A DNA stretch of 64,000 nucleotides from Pseudomonas anuradhapurensis. Lineage in GTDB: Bacteria; Pseudomonadota; Gammaproteobacteria; Pseudomonadales; Pseudomonadaceae. Where the stretch lies: the NCBI RefSeq assembly GCF_014269225.2, contig NZ_CP077097.1:2429001-2493000 (forward strand), in the 5' to 3' direction. The notes under the pieces were generated by a model. The model saw nothing but the letters and a program-made list of their open reading frames with translations. It ran no database searches and was not told the DNA's origin. Below are positions 54,031-63,456 of the stretch, in pieces. Position numbers and translations under genes: made by a program. Each line of letters begins with the position of its first letter. The first letter of the stretch is position 1.

Positions 54031-54151
54031 AGGCCGGCACAGGAAAAATGCAGCCATTGCCTTTGACGCAAGACAATATCTCGTCATTTGGCCTTTTCAC
54101 TGGCGCGCGACAGGCATAAGGTATACGCCGTTCAAATACCCTGGAGCAGTC

Positions 54152-55126
54152 ATGTCCAACCAATTCCCGTCCGTTCGTCCTCGCCGCTTGCGCCAGAACG
54201 AGTCCCTGCGCACGATCTTCCAGGAAACCGAGTTCCGCCTTGAAGACCTGATCCTGCCAATCTTCGTCGAAGAAGGCATCGACGACTTCGTGCCGATCAC
54301 CAGCATGCCGGGTGTCAACCGCATCCCGGAGAAGCTGCTGGCCCAGGAAATCGAGCGCTATGCCCGCGCCGGCATCAAGTCGGTGATGACCTTTGGCGTT
54401 TCGCACAACCTGGACGCCGTTGGCAGCGACACCTGGAACGAAAACGGCCTGGTTGCGCGGATGTCGCGGATCTGCAAGGACACCGTGCCGGAAATGGTAG
54501 TAATGTCCGACACCTGCTTCTGCGAATACACCAGCCACGGCCACTGCGGTGTGTTGCATGACCACGGCGTGGACAATGACGCCACACTCGCCAACCTGGG
54601 CAAGCAGGCGGTCATCGCCGCCGCTGCCGGTGCCGATTTCATCGCCCCTTCGGCGGCAATGGACGGCCAGGTGCAGGCCATCCGCAGCGCGCTGGACGGC
54701 GCCGGTTTCCATGACACCGCGATCATGGCCTATTCCACCAAGTTCGCTTCGTCACTGTATGGCCCGTTCCGCGAAGCCGGTGGTACCGCGCTGAAGGGCG
54801 ACCGCAAGAGCTATCAGATGAACCCCATGAACCGCCGCGAAGCGGTGCGCGAGTCGTTGCTCGACGAGCAGGAAGGGGCCGACGTGTTGATGGTCAAGCC
54901 GGCCGGCGCCTACCTCGACGTGATTGCCGATATCCGTGCCGCCTCGCGCCTGCCGCTGGCCGCATACCAGGTCAGTGGCGAATACGCGATGATCAAGTTC
55001 GGCGGCCTGGCTGGCGCCATCGATGAAGGCCGGGTAGTGCGTGAAAGCATCGGCGCGATCAAACGTGCCGGTGCCGACCTGATCCTCACCTACTTCGCCA
55101 TGGACCTGGCCCGCGACGGTATCTGA
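54152..55126 (+). CDS. hemB: Delta-aminolevulinic acid dehydratase, zinc-cysteine type
   Basis: A 324-residue porphobilinogen synthase joining two 5-aminolevulinate molecules in haem synthesis. Active-site lysines are K197 (YSTKFAS) and K249 (LMVKPAG). The metal site has cysteines C122, C124 and C132 ([15 protein letters not shown]), i.e. the E. coli-like zinc enzyme. The well-studied P. aeruginosa HemB has aspartates there and is magnesium-dependent; so this is probably a second, zinc-dependent paralogue in this species. GGAG precedes the ATG. Confidence 0.95.
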   Translation: MSNQFPSVRPRRLRQNESLRTIFQETEFRLEDLILPIFVEEGIDDFVPITSMPGVNRIPEKLLAQEIERYARAGIKSVMTFGVSHNLDAVGSDTWNENGLVARMSRICKDTVPEMVVMSDTCFCEYTSHGHCGVLHDHGVDNDATLANLGKQAVIAAAAGADFIAPSAAMDGQVQAIRSALDGAGFHDTAIMAYSTKFASSLYGPFREAGGTALKGDRKSYQMNPMNRREAVRESLLDEQEGADVLMVKPAGAYLDVIADIRAASRLPLAAYQVSGEYAMIKFGGLAGAIDEGRVVRESIGAIKRAGADLILTYFAMDLARDGI

Positions 55127-55145
55127 CCGGGGTCTTTGCCCATGT

Positions 55146-55172
55146 AAGCCGCTGCCATCGCAGCGGCTTTCC
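55146..55172 (+). terminator. Rho-independent terminator after hemB
   Basis: AAGCCGCTG (55146-55154), a 6-base loop and CAGCGGCTT (55161-55169), followed by TCC. It begins 19 bases after hemB, marking the end of that transcription unit. Confidence 0.75.
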
Positions 55173-55281
55173 TCCAATGCGCAGCAGCTGCCGAGAAAGC
55201 ACGAAAAAGCAGTAAGCGCTGAATTATTTAGTGTCCCGTTGTATCTCATCCCTTAGAGCATTCATCGACAGGGATACGGAC

Positions 55282-56784
55282 ATGAAACCTCGCAAGAAAA
55301 GCGTCCAGCCAATCGGCCTCAAGGACATCACCATCGTCGACGACGCGAAGATGCGCAAGGCGATTACCGCAGCCGCCCTGGGCAATGCCATGGAGTGGTT
55401 CGATTTCGGTGTCTACGGCTTCGTCGCCTATGCCCTGGGCAAGGTATTCTTCCCCAATGCCGACCCGGGCGTGCAGATGATCGCGGCGTTGGCCACGTTC
55501 TCCGTACCGTTTCTGATCAGGCCATTGGGCGGGCTGTTCTTCGGTGCCCTGGGCGACCGTTTCGGGCGGCAGAAGATCCTCGCGGCAACCATCGTCATCA
55601 TGTCGCTCAGCACCTTCGCCATTGGCCTGATACCGTCCTATGCCAGCATCGGCATCTGGGCGCCGATCCTGTTGCTGCTGGCGAAGATGGCCCAGGGCTT
55701 CTCGGTAGGGGGCGAATACACCGGCGCGTCGATCTTCGTCGCCGAATACGCGCCCGACCGCAAGCGCGGGTTTCTCGGCAGCTGGCTGGACTTTGGCTCG
55801 ATTGCCGGGTTTGTGCTGGGGGCCGGCGTGGTGGTGCTGATCTCCACCGTGCTGGGTGAGGACAAGTTCCTCGAATGGGGCTGGCGCCTGCCGTTCTTCC
55901 TCGCCCTGCCGCTGGGCATCATCGGCCTCTACCTGCGCCATGCGCTGGAGGAGACCCCAGCCTTCCAGCAGCACGTCGACAAGCTGGAGCAAGGCGACCG
56001 CGAAGGGCTGGCCGCCGGGCCCAAGGTCTCGTTCAAGGAAGTCGCCACCCAGCACTGGCGCAGCCTGGTGACCTGCATCGGCGTGGTGATCGCCACCAAC
56101 GTCACCTACTACATGCTGCTCACCTACATGCCCAGCTACCTGTCGCACAACCTGCACTACAGCGAAGACCATGGCGTGCTGATCATCATTGCGATCATGG
56201 TCGGCATGCTGTTCGTGCAGCCGATGATCGGCCTGCTCAGCGACAAGTTCGGCCGGCGACCGTTCATCATCGTCGGCAGTGTCGGCCTTTTCGTGCTGGC
56301 CATCCCTGCCTTCATGCTGATCAACAGCGGCGTGCTGGGGGTGATTTTTGCCGGGCTGCTGATCATTGCCGTGCTGCTGAACTTCTTCATCGGCGTGATG
56401 GCCTCGACACTACCGGCCATGTTCCCCACGCATATCCGCTACAGCGCCCTGGCCAGCGCCTTCAACATCTCGGTACTGATTGCCGGGCTTACACCGACCC
56501 TGGCGGCCTGGCTGGTGGAGAGCAGCGGCAACCTGTACATGCCGGCGTACTACCTGATGGTGATTGCTGCCGTGGGGCTGGTCACCGGCCTGACCATGAA
56601 GGAAACCGCCAACAAGCCGCTGCGCGGCGCGGCACCGGCCGCATCGGATATCGAGGAAGCGCGCGAGCTGCTGCAAGAGCACCATGACAATATCGAGCAG
56701 AAGATCGAGGACATCGATGCGCAGATTGCCGAGCTGGAGGCCAAGCGCAAGTTGCTGGTGCAACAACATCCGCGCATCGACTGA
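55282..56784 (+). CDS. proP: Proline/betaine:H+ symporter ProP
   Basis: A 500-residue MFS osmoprotectant symporter. The N-terminal part carries TAAALGNAMEWFDFGVYGFV typical of the metabolite:H+ symporter family, and loop 2-3 reads GDRFGRQKIL. The last ~45 residues (from SDIEEARELLQEHHDNIEQK) form a heptad-type coiled coil, the osmosensing element of ProP in E. coli. ATG at 55282 with GGGATACGGAC upstream. Convergent with the DUF1275 gene, with no bases between the two stop codons. Confidence 0.93.
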   Translation: MKPRKKSVQPIGLKDITIVDDAKMRKAITAAALGNAMEWFDFGVYGFVAYALGKVFFPNADPGVQMIAALATFSVPFLIRPLGGLFFGALGDRFGRQKILAATIVIMSLSTFAIGLIPSYASIGIWAPILLLLAKMAQGFSVGGEYTGASIFVAEYAPDRKRGFLGSWLDFGSIAGFVLGAGVVVLISTVLGEDKFLEWGWRLPFFLALPLGIIGLYLRHALEETPAFQQHVDKLEQGDREGLAAGPKVSFKEVATQHWRSLVTCIGVVIATNVTYYMLLTYMPSYLSHNLHYSEDHGVLIIIAIMVGMLFVQPMIGLLSDKFGRRPFIIVGSVGLFVLAIPAFMLINSGVLGVIFAGLLIIAVLLNFFIGVMASTLPAMFPTHIRYSALASAFNISVLIAGLTPTLAAWLVESSGNLYMPAYYLMVIAAVGLVTGLTMKETANKPLRGAAPAASDIEEARELLQEHHDNIEQKIEDIDAQIAELEAKRKLLVQQHPRID

Positions 56785-57486
56785 TCAGCGTGGCATGTAG
56801 CCACGCTGCCAGGAGCGGGGAATGAAGCGCGACACCAGGGCCAGCACGCAGGCCAGCGAGCAGCTGCCGGCCAGCGCCTGCAGGCCCAGGCGTTGCTCCA
56901 GCCAGGCCCCCAGCGCAGCGCCTAGCAGCATGCCGGCCCACGGGACCAGTTGCACGCGCCAGCCGTTGCGCCGCTCACCCAACAGCCAGCGCCCCAAGCC
57001 GCGGCCGAAGCGTGACAGGGCGCCGGTGACGTAGGTCAGGCCGATCGGCAGGCCGTTCACCTGTTCGACCACGGCATTGATCATGCCCATGGCCAAGGTG
57101 GCGGCCAGCAGCGCCGGGAAGGTATTTGCCAAGCGCCAGCCAGCGGCGAAGGCCAGCAGTACGGCGACCACCAGCAGCACTGGCCAAGCCCGCCGGCGGA
57201 AGGCGCGCGCCAACAGCACACCCAGTGCGTTGCCGGCGACAAAGCCGAGGACGGCTCCGCTCAGGCGCAGCACCATGGCCAGGTCCGCTTCACTGATGGC
57301 CACCGCCAGGCGCGTGGTGTTGCCGCTCATGAACGAGACGAAGTCGCCCAGTGCCAGCAGGCCGATCGCATCGGTCATGCCGGCCAGTACCGACAGCCCG
57401 GCAACCAGGCCAAGGCCGACACGGCCACGCAGGATCTGCAGGCGCAGCCGCCGGGCCGTGCGTGCAGGAAGGGCGTTGGGCAGCAT
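56785..57486 (-). CDS. DUF1275 (YoaK) family membrane protein
   Basis: A 233-residue, six-helix membrane protein of the DUF1275/YoaK family. Identifying segments are LSVLAGMTDAIGLLALGDFV followed by SFMSGNTTRLAVA, the family's strongly conserved motif, and GALSRFGRGLGRWLLGERR near 165. Homologues occur beside aromatic and fatty-acid genes, but function is unknown. GAGG lies 7 bases before the ATG. It starts 9 bases after the riboflavin synthase stop, so the two are an operon, and its 3' end abuts proP. Confidence 0.88.
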   Translation of the reverse strand: MLPNALPARTARRLRLQILRGRVGLGLVAGLSVLAGMTDAIGLLALGDFVSFMSGNTTRLAVAISEADLAMVLRLSGAVLGFVAGNALGVLLARAFRRRAWPVLLVVAVLLAFAAGWRLANTFPALLAATLAMGMINAVVEQVNGLPIGLTYVTGALSRFGRGLGRWLLGERRNGWRVQLVPWAGMLLGAALGAWLEQRLGLQALAGSCSLACVLALVSRFIPRSWQRGYMPR

Positions 57487-57495
57487 GCAGGTACC

Positions 57496-58122
57496 TCAGC
57501 GGGGCAATTCGCGAGCGAGGGTGCTCTTGATGGTGCGTTCTACCACATCCACCAGCACCATGGTCTGGTGGTCGACCTCGATATTCAGCAGTTCACCGAC
57601 CTGGTAACGGGCGAAAGTGGTCTGGCGCAGGGTTTCGGGGATCAGGTTGATAGTGACCACGTTGTCTTCGACATCGGCGACCGTCAAGCTGCAGCCGTTG
57701 ACCCCGATGAAACCGCGCGGGAACACGTACTTGCCCCATTGCGCGGGCATGCGGAACCGGATGAAGGCGCCGCTCGGCTGGATCGACAGCTCGACGATCT
57801 CGGCGGTGGTGGCGATGTGGCCTGCCATCAGGTGGCCGCCGACTTCGGCATTCATCTTCGCCGAACGTTCGATGTTGACACCCTGGCCCGCCTTGAAGAA
57901 GCGCAGGTTGGTACGCTCGAGGGTGGCGGTCATGGCGTCGAACCTGACCCGGCTGCCGTCAATCTCGGTGACCGAGAGGCAAGTCCCTTCGACACTGACG
58001 CTGGCGCCGATCTTCAGCTCGTCGAGCAATTCCGGGGTCAGGTCGATGGTGAACTGGTTGTGGCCCGGGTAGCTGGTCACTTCAAGCAGGGGGCGGACGG
58101 CCTGGACGATGCCGGTATACAT
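57496..58122 (-). CDS. ribC: Riboflavin synthase alpha chain (second-copy type)
   Basis: A 208-residue riboflavin synthase, which dismutates two 6,7-dimethyl-8-ribityllumazine molecules to riboflavin. Two lumazine-binding barrels are visible: MYTGIVQAV with SVSVEGTCLSVTEI (first half) and GVNGCSLTVADVEDNVVTIN (second half). The N-terminal MYTG and overall length fit. Pseudomonads also encode riboflavin synthase in the main ribD-ribE-ribBA-ribH cluster; none of those genes is here, so this is an extra, detached copy. The downstream DUF1275 gene is coupled. Confidence 0.9.
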   Translation of the reverse strand: MYTGIVQAVRPLLEVTSYPGHNQFTIDLTPELLDELKIGASVSVEGTCLSVTEIDGSRVRFDAMTATLERTNLRFFKAGQGVNIERSAKMNAEVGGHLMAGHIATTAEIVELSIQPSGAFIRFRMPAQWGKYVFPRGFIGVNGCSLTVADVEDNVVTINLIPETLRQTTFARYQVGELLNIEVDHQTMVLVDVVERTIKSTLARELPR

Positions 58123-58203
58123 GGGTTGCTCCTGGGCACAGAGAAAGAAAACTCCCGAACGCTATGCCCATGGCGCGGCAAATGCAAGAGCGGCCAGCCC
58201 GGT

Positions 58204-60270
58204 TCAGACATGCCCGCTGCTATTGACGATACGCAGGCACAGCGCCTCGTACGGGTCCAGGTTGACCATCAGCCGCCCGTCCTCGGTCAGGTCACCCTCG
58301 ACCGTCTCGTTGATCATGTCCACCACCGGCCCCGGGGTGAACCCGGTCAGCTGCAATTGCTCGGCAATCACTTCCCGGCCAAAGTTCAGCGCACTGATCT
58401 GGATGCCGCGCCCGGCCGGCAGCTCATGCACCATCACCAGCAACCCGGGGCTGCTGACGTCGGGTACCAGCAGCTGGCGGCTGCTGGCGATACCATAGGC
58501 CTGGCGCACCGCCAGCAGCTTTTTCACCTTGCAGGCGAACGAATCGCCGTTTTCCAGCTGGCTGTCCAGGCTGCCATACAGGGCCCGCGCCCGCGGCAGG
58601 CCACGCACCGATGCCTCGGCCTGGGGGGCGAGCCCGGCCAGGTCGTAAGCGCCCCGGTGAATCCAGCGGGTATCGCCATCCATCATCCGCTCTGCCACCG
58701 CTTCGGCGGGCAAGGGCAGGGCGCCCACCAGGTCCCAGCCGGACAGCGCCACGACCCCCGGTTGCATGGCGTTGTACATGACCAGCAACAAGTGCACCTT
58801 CTGGATCAGCTCGACCTCTGCCGGGCCGATCTGCCCAAGGTCGCGGATGCCCAGTGCCGCGGTGATCAGGCTGACCGTGGTGCAGGCGATGCCATTGGTG
58901 ACGAAGCGCAGGTTGTAGGGCGCGTGTTCGCCCGACAGCCGCTCGTAGATTTCTTCGCGGATGTGCTCACGGAGGATGCCGCCAGGCAGGGTCTGGCCCT
59001 TGTACAGGTACATGTCATGGGCGTGCAGGGTCCAGAAATGCACCAGTTCCACGGTCACTTCGTCGTGGTTCTGCAGGGCATGGATCAGCGAGGCCGGGTC
59101 GATGCCGAAGGCATGCATCTCTTTCAGCATCAAGCGCAGGAACTCGGTGTCGCCGGTCAGCAGAGCATGCTGGTAGGCGGGCCGGGTGACGAAGTCATAG
59201 GACAGGTCGGCACCGCCCTTGGACATCTGCGCGATATCGTCGAGCGTCAGGTTCAGTTCCTGGAAACTGAAGCCGCCGGCCTTGCGGATCATGCCGCCGA
59301 TCAGCTGGTTGCCGACCAGCGACAGTGGGTGGCTTTCCGACCAGGCTGTGCCGTTGGTGCGCGTTTCCACGCCGAGGAAGCCGTTGGCATCCAGGCGCAG
59401 GCCGCGGGCCCCCAGGCAGTCCAGGGCGTGCAGGGCATCGCCAATGATCATTTGCTGGGCGGCGAAGGTCGGGTCCAGCCAGTTCAGTGACGGCTGGCCC
59501 TCCTTGAAGTAGTGCAGGTATACCCAGCGCCGCGTCTTGCCGTCCACCCCGGTCACCGGCGGCGTAGCGCTCCAGTCGGTTTCCTTCACACCCGGCTCGA
59601 AGAAGATCACCCGTTGCAGCTGGCCGACGATGTAATGCCGGGCCTTGAGTTCGTCACATTGTGCCGGCAGCAGGTTGACCGCGTCGCGTCCGGCCGGCAC
59701 TTCGGGCAGCAGGGGCCAGTCTTCCTCGCGGATCTCGACCATGTGGTACAGCCCCGGGTAGGGGCCGTAGGCCAGCTCGGCCAGGCGGAAGTCGGCGCCC
59801 TTGCCAGTGTGCGAGGGAATCAGGTCGTCGATGGTCACGGCGTTGTGGGCGGCGGCCATGCGGCTCATCTGGATCAGCTCCTGCTCGCTGCCGTACAGCG
59901 GGTCGATGTCGAAGCTGATGCGGTCGAAGTTGCCGTCCACGCTGGGCGTGAGTTCGCGGCCTTGAATGCCGCCGGAGCGCTTGATCGGGCCGGTGTGCAG
60001 GCCTTGGATGCCGATCTCCGACAGGCGTTTCCACAGCGCTTCGTGGGCCAGGGCGCCGAGTACCGAACAGCCCTCGGGGGCGATGATGGCGTCAGGGTAG
60101 ACCGTCAGCCAGACCGAGGCGATCTCGATGGCCCGGCGCGGCTGGGCTTCGGCGTAGGGCTGCTGCCACAGGCGCGACTGGCCTGCGTACAGGTGGGTAC
60201 GCTGCTGGGCTGCCTGAAGCATGGCGCGCTCTTCGAGCCATTTGACATAGGACGGGTCGGGCTGGGTCAT
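58204..60270 (-). CDS. treS: GH13 TreS-like maltose/trehalose glucosyltransferase
   Basis: A 688-residue glycoside hydrolase family 13 protein related to trehalose synthases and amylosucrases. The three catalytic residues are nucleophile D294 ([17 protein letters not shown]), acid/base E338 (FSFQELNLT) and D403 (ALQNHDEV). Conserved barrel segment [20 protein letters not shown] is near the start. No maltokinase domain follows, so this is a stand-alone synthase. Substrate preference (maltose-trehalose interconversion versus sucrose) is inferred. Followed by riboflavin synthase after 81 bases. Confidence 0.82.
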   Translation of the reverse strand: MTQPDPSYVKWLEERAMLQAAQQRTHLYAGQSRLWQQPYAEAQPRRAIEIASVWLTVYPDAIIAPEGCSVLGALAHEALWKRLSEIGIQGLHTGPIKRSGGIQGRELTPSVDGNFDRISFDIDPLYGSEQELIQMSRMAAAHNAVTIDDLIPSHTGKGADFRLAELAYGPYPGLYHMVEIREEDWPLLPEVPAGRDAVNLLPAQCDELKARHYIVGQLQRVIFFEPGVKETDWSATPPVTGVDGKTRRWVYLHYFKEGQPSLNWLDPTFAAQQMIIGDALHALDCLGARGLRLDANGFLGVETRTNGTAWSESHPLSLVGNQLIGGMIRKAGGFSFQELNLTLDDIAQMSKGGADLSYDFVTRPAYQHALLTGDTEFLRLMLKEMHAFGIDPASLIHALQNHDEVTVELVHFWTLHAHDMYLYKGQTLPGGILREHIREEIYERLSGEHAPYNLRFVTNGIACTTVSLITAALGIRDLGQIGPAEVELIQKVHLLLVMYNAMQPGVVALSGWDLVGALPLPAEAVAERMMDGDTRWIHRGAYDLAGLAPQAEASVRGLPRARALYGSLDSQLENGDSFACKVKKLLAVRQAYGIASSRQLLVPDVSSPGLLVMVHELPAGRGIQISALNFGREVIAEQLQLTGFTPGPVVDMINETVEGDLTEDGRLMVNLDPYEALCLRIVNSSGHV

Positions 60271-60495
60271 TGCGCTTCCTCATTGCGTTCACCGGCTCAG
60301 GTTATGACGGCTTTGCAGGCGGAACGTTTCACTTGGTTGCGTTCGTTGTCGCGATGCGTTTGGGGCCTGCACCCATGCCTGGAAACAGGCCGGTCGAAAT
60401 GTCCTACAACGGCGCGGGAAGGCCCCGACTTCTCACAGAATGGCTTCCCCGATAGCGTTCATGTCTTCAGTCTGCTGGAAGACAAGGACCTTCTC

Positions 60496-61362
60496 ATGCC
60501 CCGGCCACGCTCCATCCCGCCTGAAGAAATCGTGGGCGCCAAGGCCGCTCACGACGTCATGGAAAACAGCTTGCACACCATGCTCGAGGCCCCGCAGGAA
60601 GCTCACTCGCCCTACCTGGCTGCGGCAGCAGGGCTGGCAGGCTACCCGGCCGACCCTGAGTTCCAGCTACGTGGCGGCTTCGACAACCTGATGCTCGACG
60701 CGGCAAACCCGTTGTTCGGCCTGGTCATCCGCCTGCGCACCCTGGATGAACTGCCGAACATCGAATACGTGCACAAGACCCTGCAAACGCAGGTCAGCGC
60801 CATCCGCGAGGAAATCCAGCAGCACGGCTATGCCGAGGCGCATCTCGAAGTTTACTCCTACGCGCTGTGCCTATACCTGGACGAGGCGGTAATGAGCCGC
60901 CCCTGGGGCTGCAATTCGTGCTGGAGCCATGAACCGTTGTTGAGTGTGTTCCACCACGAAACCCACGGCGGCGAGAAAATCTTCGTGCTGCTGGAGCGGA
61001 TGATGCAGTCGCCTGCAGAATTCCAGGATGTGCTGGAGTTCCTGTACTTCTGTTTCTGCCTGGGCCTGAAGGGCAAGTACGCGCTCGATCCCAAGGGCGA
61101 TGACCTGATCAATGCGCTGATTTCACGCATGCACAAGGTACTTCGCGAACTGCGTGGTCCCACCCCCGAAAGCGTGTGCGACCCCTACACCAACATTGTC
61201 GATCGTCCCTATCGCCGGCGGCGCTGGAACTGGCCCTGGTGGAGCCCGCTGGTGGTGTCTGCCGTGGCCATGGTCTGTGCCTACTGCTACTACAGCTACC
61301 GCCTGAGCCTGATCACCAGCGAGGTTCTGGAGGCACTCGACAGCATCATCCTGCAGCCGTAG
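60496..61362 (+). CDS. tssL: Type VI secretion protein TssL/DotU (orphan)
   Basis: A 288-residue DotU/IcmH-type membrane component of type VI secretion. The cytoplasmic domain (about 60-240) includes FDNLMLDAANPLFGLVIRLR, EAHLEVYSYALCLYLDEAVM and FHHETHGGEKIFVLLERMMQ, then FCFCLGLKGKY; a single C-terminal transmembrane segment lies at about 249-271. No peptidoglycan-binding OmpA domain. ATG at 60496 with AGGA upstream. It is followed by vgrG after 15 bases. No other core T6SS gene (tssJKM) occurs in the window, so it is either an orphan or the edge of a larger island. Confidence 0.9.
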   Translation: MPRPRSIPPEEIVGAKAAHDVMENSLHTMLEAPQEAHSPYLAAAAGLAGYPADPEFQLRGGFDNLMLDAANPLFGLVIRLRTLDELPNIEYVHKTLQTQVSAIREEIQQHGYAEAHLEVYSYALCLYLDEAVMSRPWGCNSCWSHEPLLSVFHHETHGGEKIFVLLERMMQSPAEFQDVLEFLYFCFCLGLKGKYALDPKGDDLINALISRMHKVLRELRGPTPESVCDPYTNIVDRPYRRRRWNWPWWSPLVVSAVAMVCAYCYYSYRLSLITSEVLEALDSIILQP

Positions 61363-61377
61363 CCAGGGGAAACCTGC

Positions 61378-63456
61378 ATGCCTAGCCAATCCGAGTTGCG
61401 TTTTACCTTTCAGCCGCTGGCGAGCCGGCTGGAGTTCGAAGTGGTTTCGTTCGAACTCGACGAAGCGCTCAGCTCACCGTTCCAGCTGAGCCTGGAACTG
61501 ATCAGTTTCGACAGCGACGTCGACTTCGGCGCGTTGCTCGACAAACCGGCATTGTTCACCCTGTGGCGCGGCGAACGCCCGCTACGTTATGTGCACGGCC
61601 TGGTCAGCCGCTTCAGCCAGGGCGAGACAGGCCACTTCCGTACCCGTTACCGCGCGCTGGTCGAACCCGCGCTGGCGCGGGCCGGGCTGCGTTCGAACTG
61701 GCGCATCTTCCAGCACAAGAGCGTGCCGCAGATCCTCGAACTGATGCTCCAGCGCCAGGGCATCAGCCGTTTTGAAATCAAGAGTATCGGCGCACATCAG
61801 GTGCGCGAGTTCTGCGTGCAGGCCGGTGAAACCGACCTCGATTTCATGGCCCGCCTGGCCGCCGAGGAGGGGTTCGTCTACCGCTTCGAACACACGCCGA
61901 AATATCACCAGCTGGTCATCAGCGACCGGCTGTTGGCGCTGGGTACGATCAGCCTCGGCGCCATAAAGCCGGATGAAGATGACGACGGTCTTCATGAAGC
62001 GGATGACATCGGTCCCGACCAGGTGCTGTACCGCGCCAACAGCGGTGGCGATCAGGCACGCCCGTGCCTGTGGAGCCTGCGCTACAGCGAACAGGTGCGT
62101 ACCGCGAAGCAGGTGCAGCGGGACTACACCTTCACCCACCCACAGTACCGCCAGGAGCACAGCGCCGGTGACAGCAGCATCACCCACCAGTCGCTGGACT
62201 ATGAGCGTTTCGACTACCCAGGCCGCTACAAGCGCGATGCGGTCGGTATCCCCTTCACCGCCACCCGGCTCACGGCCCTGCGCCATGACGCCCGCCTTGC
62301 CGAGGTGGAGGGTGACGATGTGCGCCTGCAACCGGGGTTGAGCTTCACCCTCGTCGAACACCCTCGCGAGGACCTCAATGTGCATTGGCGCACGATCCGC
62401 GTGCACCACCAGGGCACTCAGTTCACCAGCCTGCAGGAGGAGGCTGCTGGCAGTGCGCAAGGCACGCATTACCAGCAGGCAGCGGTGCTGGTGCCGGGAA
62501 GAACTGAGTGGCGCCCGGCACCGTTGCCCAAACCGCGTATCGACGGCCCGCACATGGCCACCGTCGTCGGCCCGCCTGGTGAAGAAATCCATTGCGACGA
62601 ATGGGGGCGGGTCAAGGTCAGCTTCCCTTGGGACCGCGAGAGCCGGGACAACGAATTCAGTTCCTGCTGGGTGCGCGTTTCGCAGGGCTGGGCGGGCGGC
62701 AGCTGGGGCTTGATGGCCATCCCGCGCATCGGCCAGGACGTGATCATCCAGTATGTCAACAGCGACCCCGACCAGCCGCTGATCATCGGGCGGACTTACT
62801 GTGGCGACCAGCTGCCGCCCTATGACTTGCCCAAGCACAAGACGCGCATGACCATCAAGAGCCAGACGCACAAGGGCAAAGGCTTCAACGAACTGCGTTT
62901 CGAGGATGAACTGGGCAAGGAGGAGGTGTTCATCCACGCCCAGCGGGACCAGAACAATGTAGTTGGCAATGATGAGACCACGCGTGTCGGGCGCAACCGT
63001 GTCGAGCAGGTGGGGCATGACGAGCAATCCAGCATCGGCAATGACTTGCGCGAAGAGATAGGGCGCGACCATACCCGCTTGGTCGGGCAGACCTGCCGCA
63101 TGGACATCAGGCAGGACCTGGTCGAGAAGGTCGGCAACAACCGGAGCGAATCAACGGGTGGCAATCAGCAGGTGTCTGTCGGCAATGACAGCGAGCTTGT
63201 CGTCAAAGGTATGCAAAAGGTCACTGTCGGGCGGGGTATGGAGCACCACACGACGATCTACCAGGTGCGGGCCAGCGAACGCATCGAATTCAGAACCGCG
63301 GGTGGCAGCATCATCCTGGATGAGCGAGGCATCACCATCAGTGGGCTGGCACTCGACCTGCAGGGGCAGGCCACGGCGGTCGCCAAAGGCGCAGGCGTTG
63401 CCCAGTCACTGTTGCTGACGCCGAACGCCAGCGACAAGTGTGAGGGCCAGCTCTGA
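61378..63456 (+). CDS. vgrG: Type VI secretion spike protein VgrG (TssI)
   Basis: A 692-residue VgrG: N-terminal gp27-like hub (about 1-380; RTRYRALVEPALARAGLRSN, FMARLAAEEGFVYRFEHTPK), the OB-fold gp5-like domain (HCDEWGRVKVSFPWDRESRD, DQPLIIGRTYCGDQLPPYDL), then the beta-helical needle with repeats of the type VGNDE/VGRNRVEQVGHDE. No fused effector domain at the C-terminus (it ends LLTPNASDKCEGQL). The stop overlaps the next ATG by one base (TGATG), so the adaptor gene is coupled. Confidence 0.95.
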   Translation: MPSQSELRFTFQPLASRLEFEVVSFELDEALSSPFQLSLELISFDSDVDFGALLDKPALFTLWRGERPLRYVHGLVSRFSQGETGHFRTRYRALVEPALARAGLRSNWRIFQHKSVPQILELMLQRQGISRFEIKSIGAHQVREFCVQAGETDLDFMARLAAEEGFVYRFEHTPKYHQLVISDRLLALGTISLGAIKPDEDDDGLHEADDIGPDQVLYRANSGGDQARPCLWSLRYSEQVRTAKQVQRDYTFTHPQYRQEHSAGDSSITHQSLDYERFDYPGRYKRDAVGIPFTATRLTALRHDARLAEVEGDDVRLQPGLSFTLVEHPREDLNVHWRTIRVHHQGTQFTSLQEEAAGSAQGTHYQQAAVLVPGRTEWRPAPLPKPRIDGPHMATVVGPPGEEIHCDEWGRVKVSFPWDRESRDNEFSSCWVRVSQGWAGGSWGLMAIPRIGQDVIIQYVNSDPDQPLIIGRTYCGDQLPPYDLPKHKTRMTIKSQTHKGKGFNELRFEDELGKEEVFIHAQRDQNNVVGNDETTRVGRNRVEQVGHDEQSSIGNDLREEIGRDHTRLVGQTCRMDIRQDLVEKVGNNRSESTGGNQQVSVGNDSELVVKGMQKVTVGRGMEHHTTIYQVRASERIEFRTAGGSIILDERGITISGLALDLQGQATAVAKGAGVAQSLLLTPNASDKCEGQL

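Noticed and set aside
51611-54712. 1033-codon open frame on the minus strand across gabP, the RIO kinase gene and hemB
   Set aside because: Antisense shadow of well-supported genes, with His/Arg/Gln-rich low-information translation.
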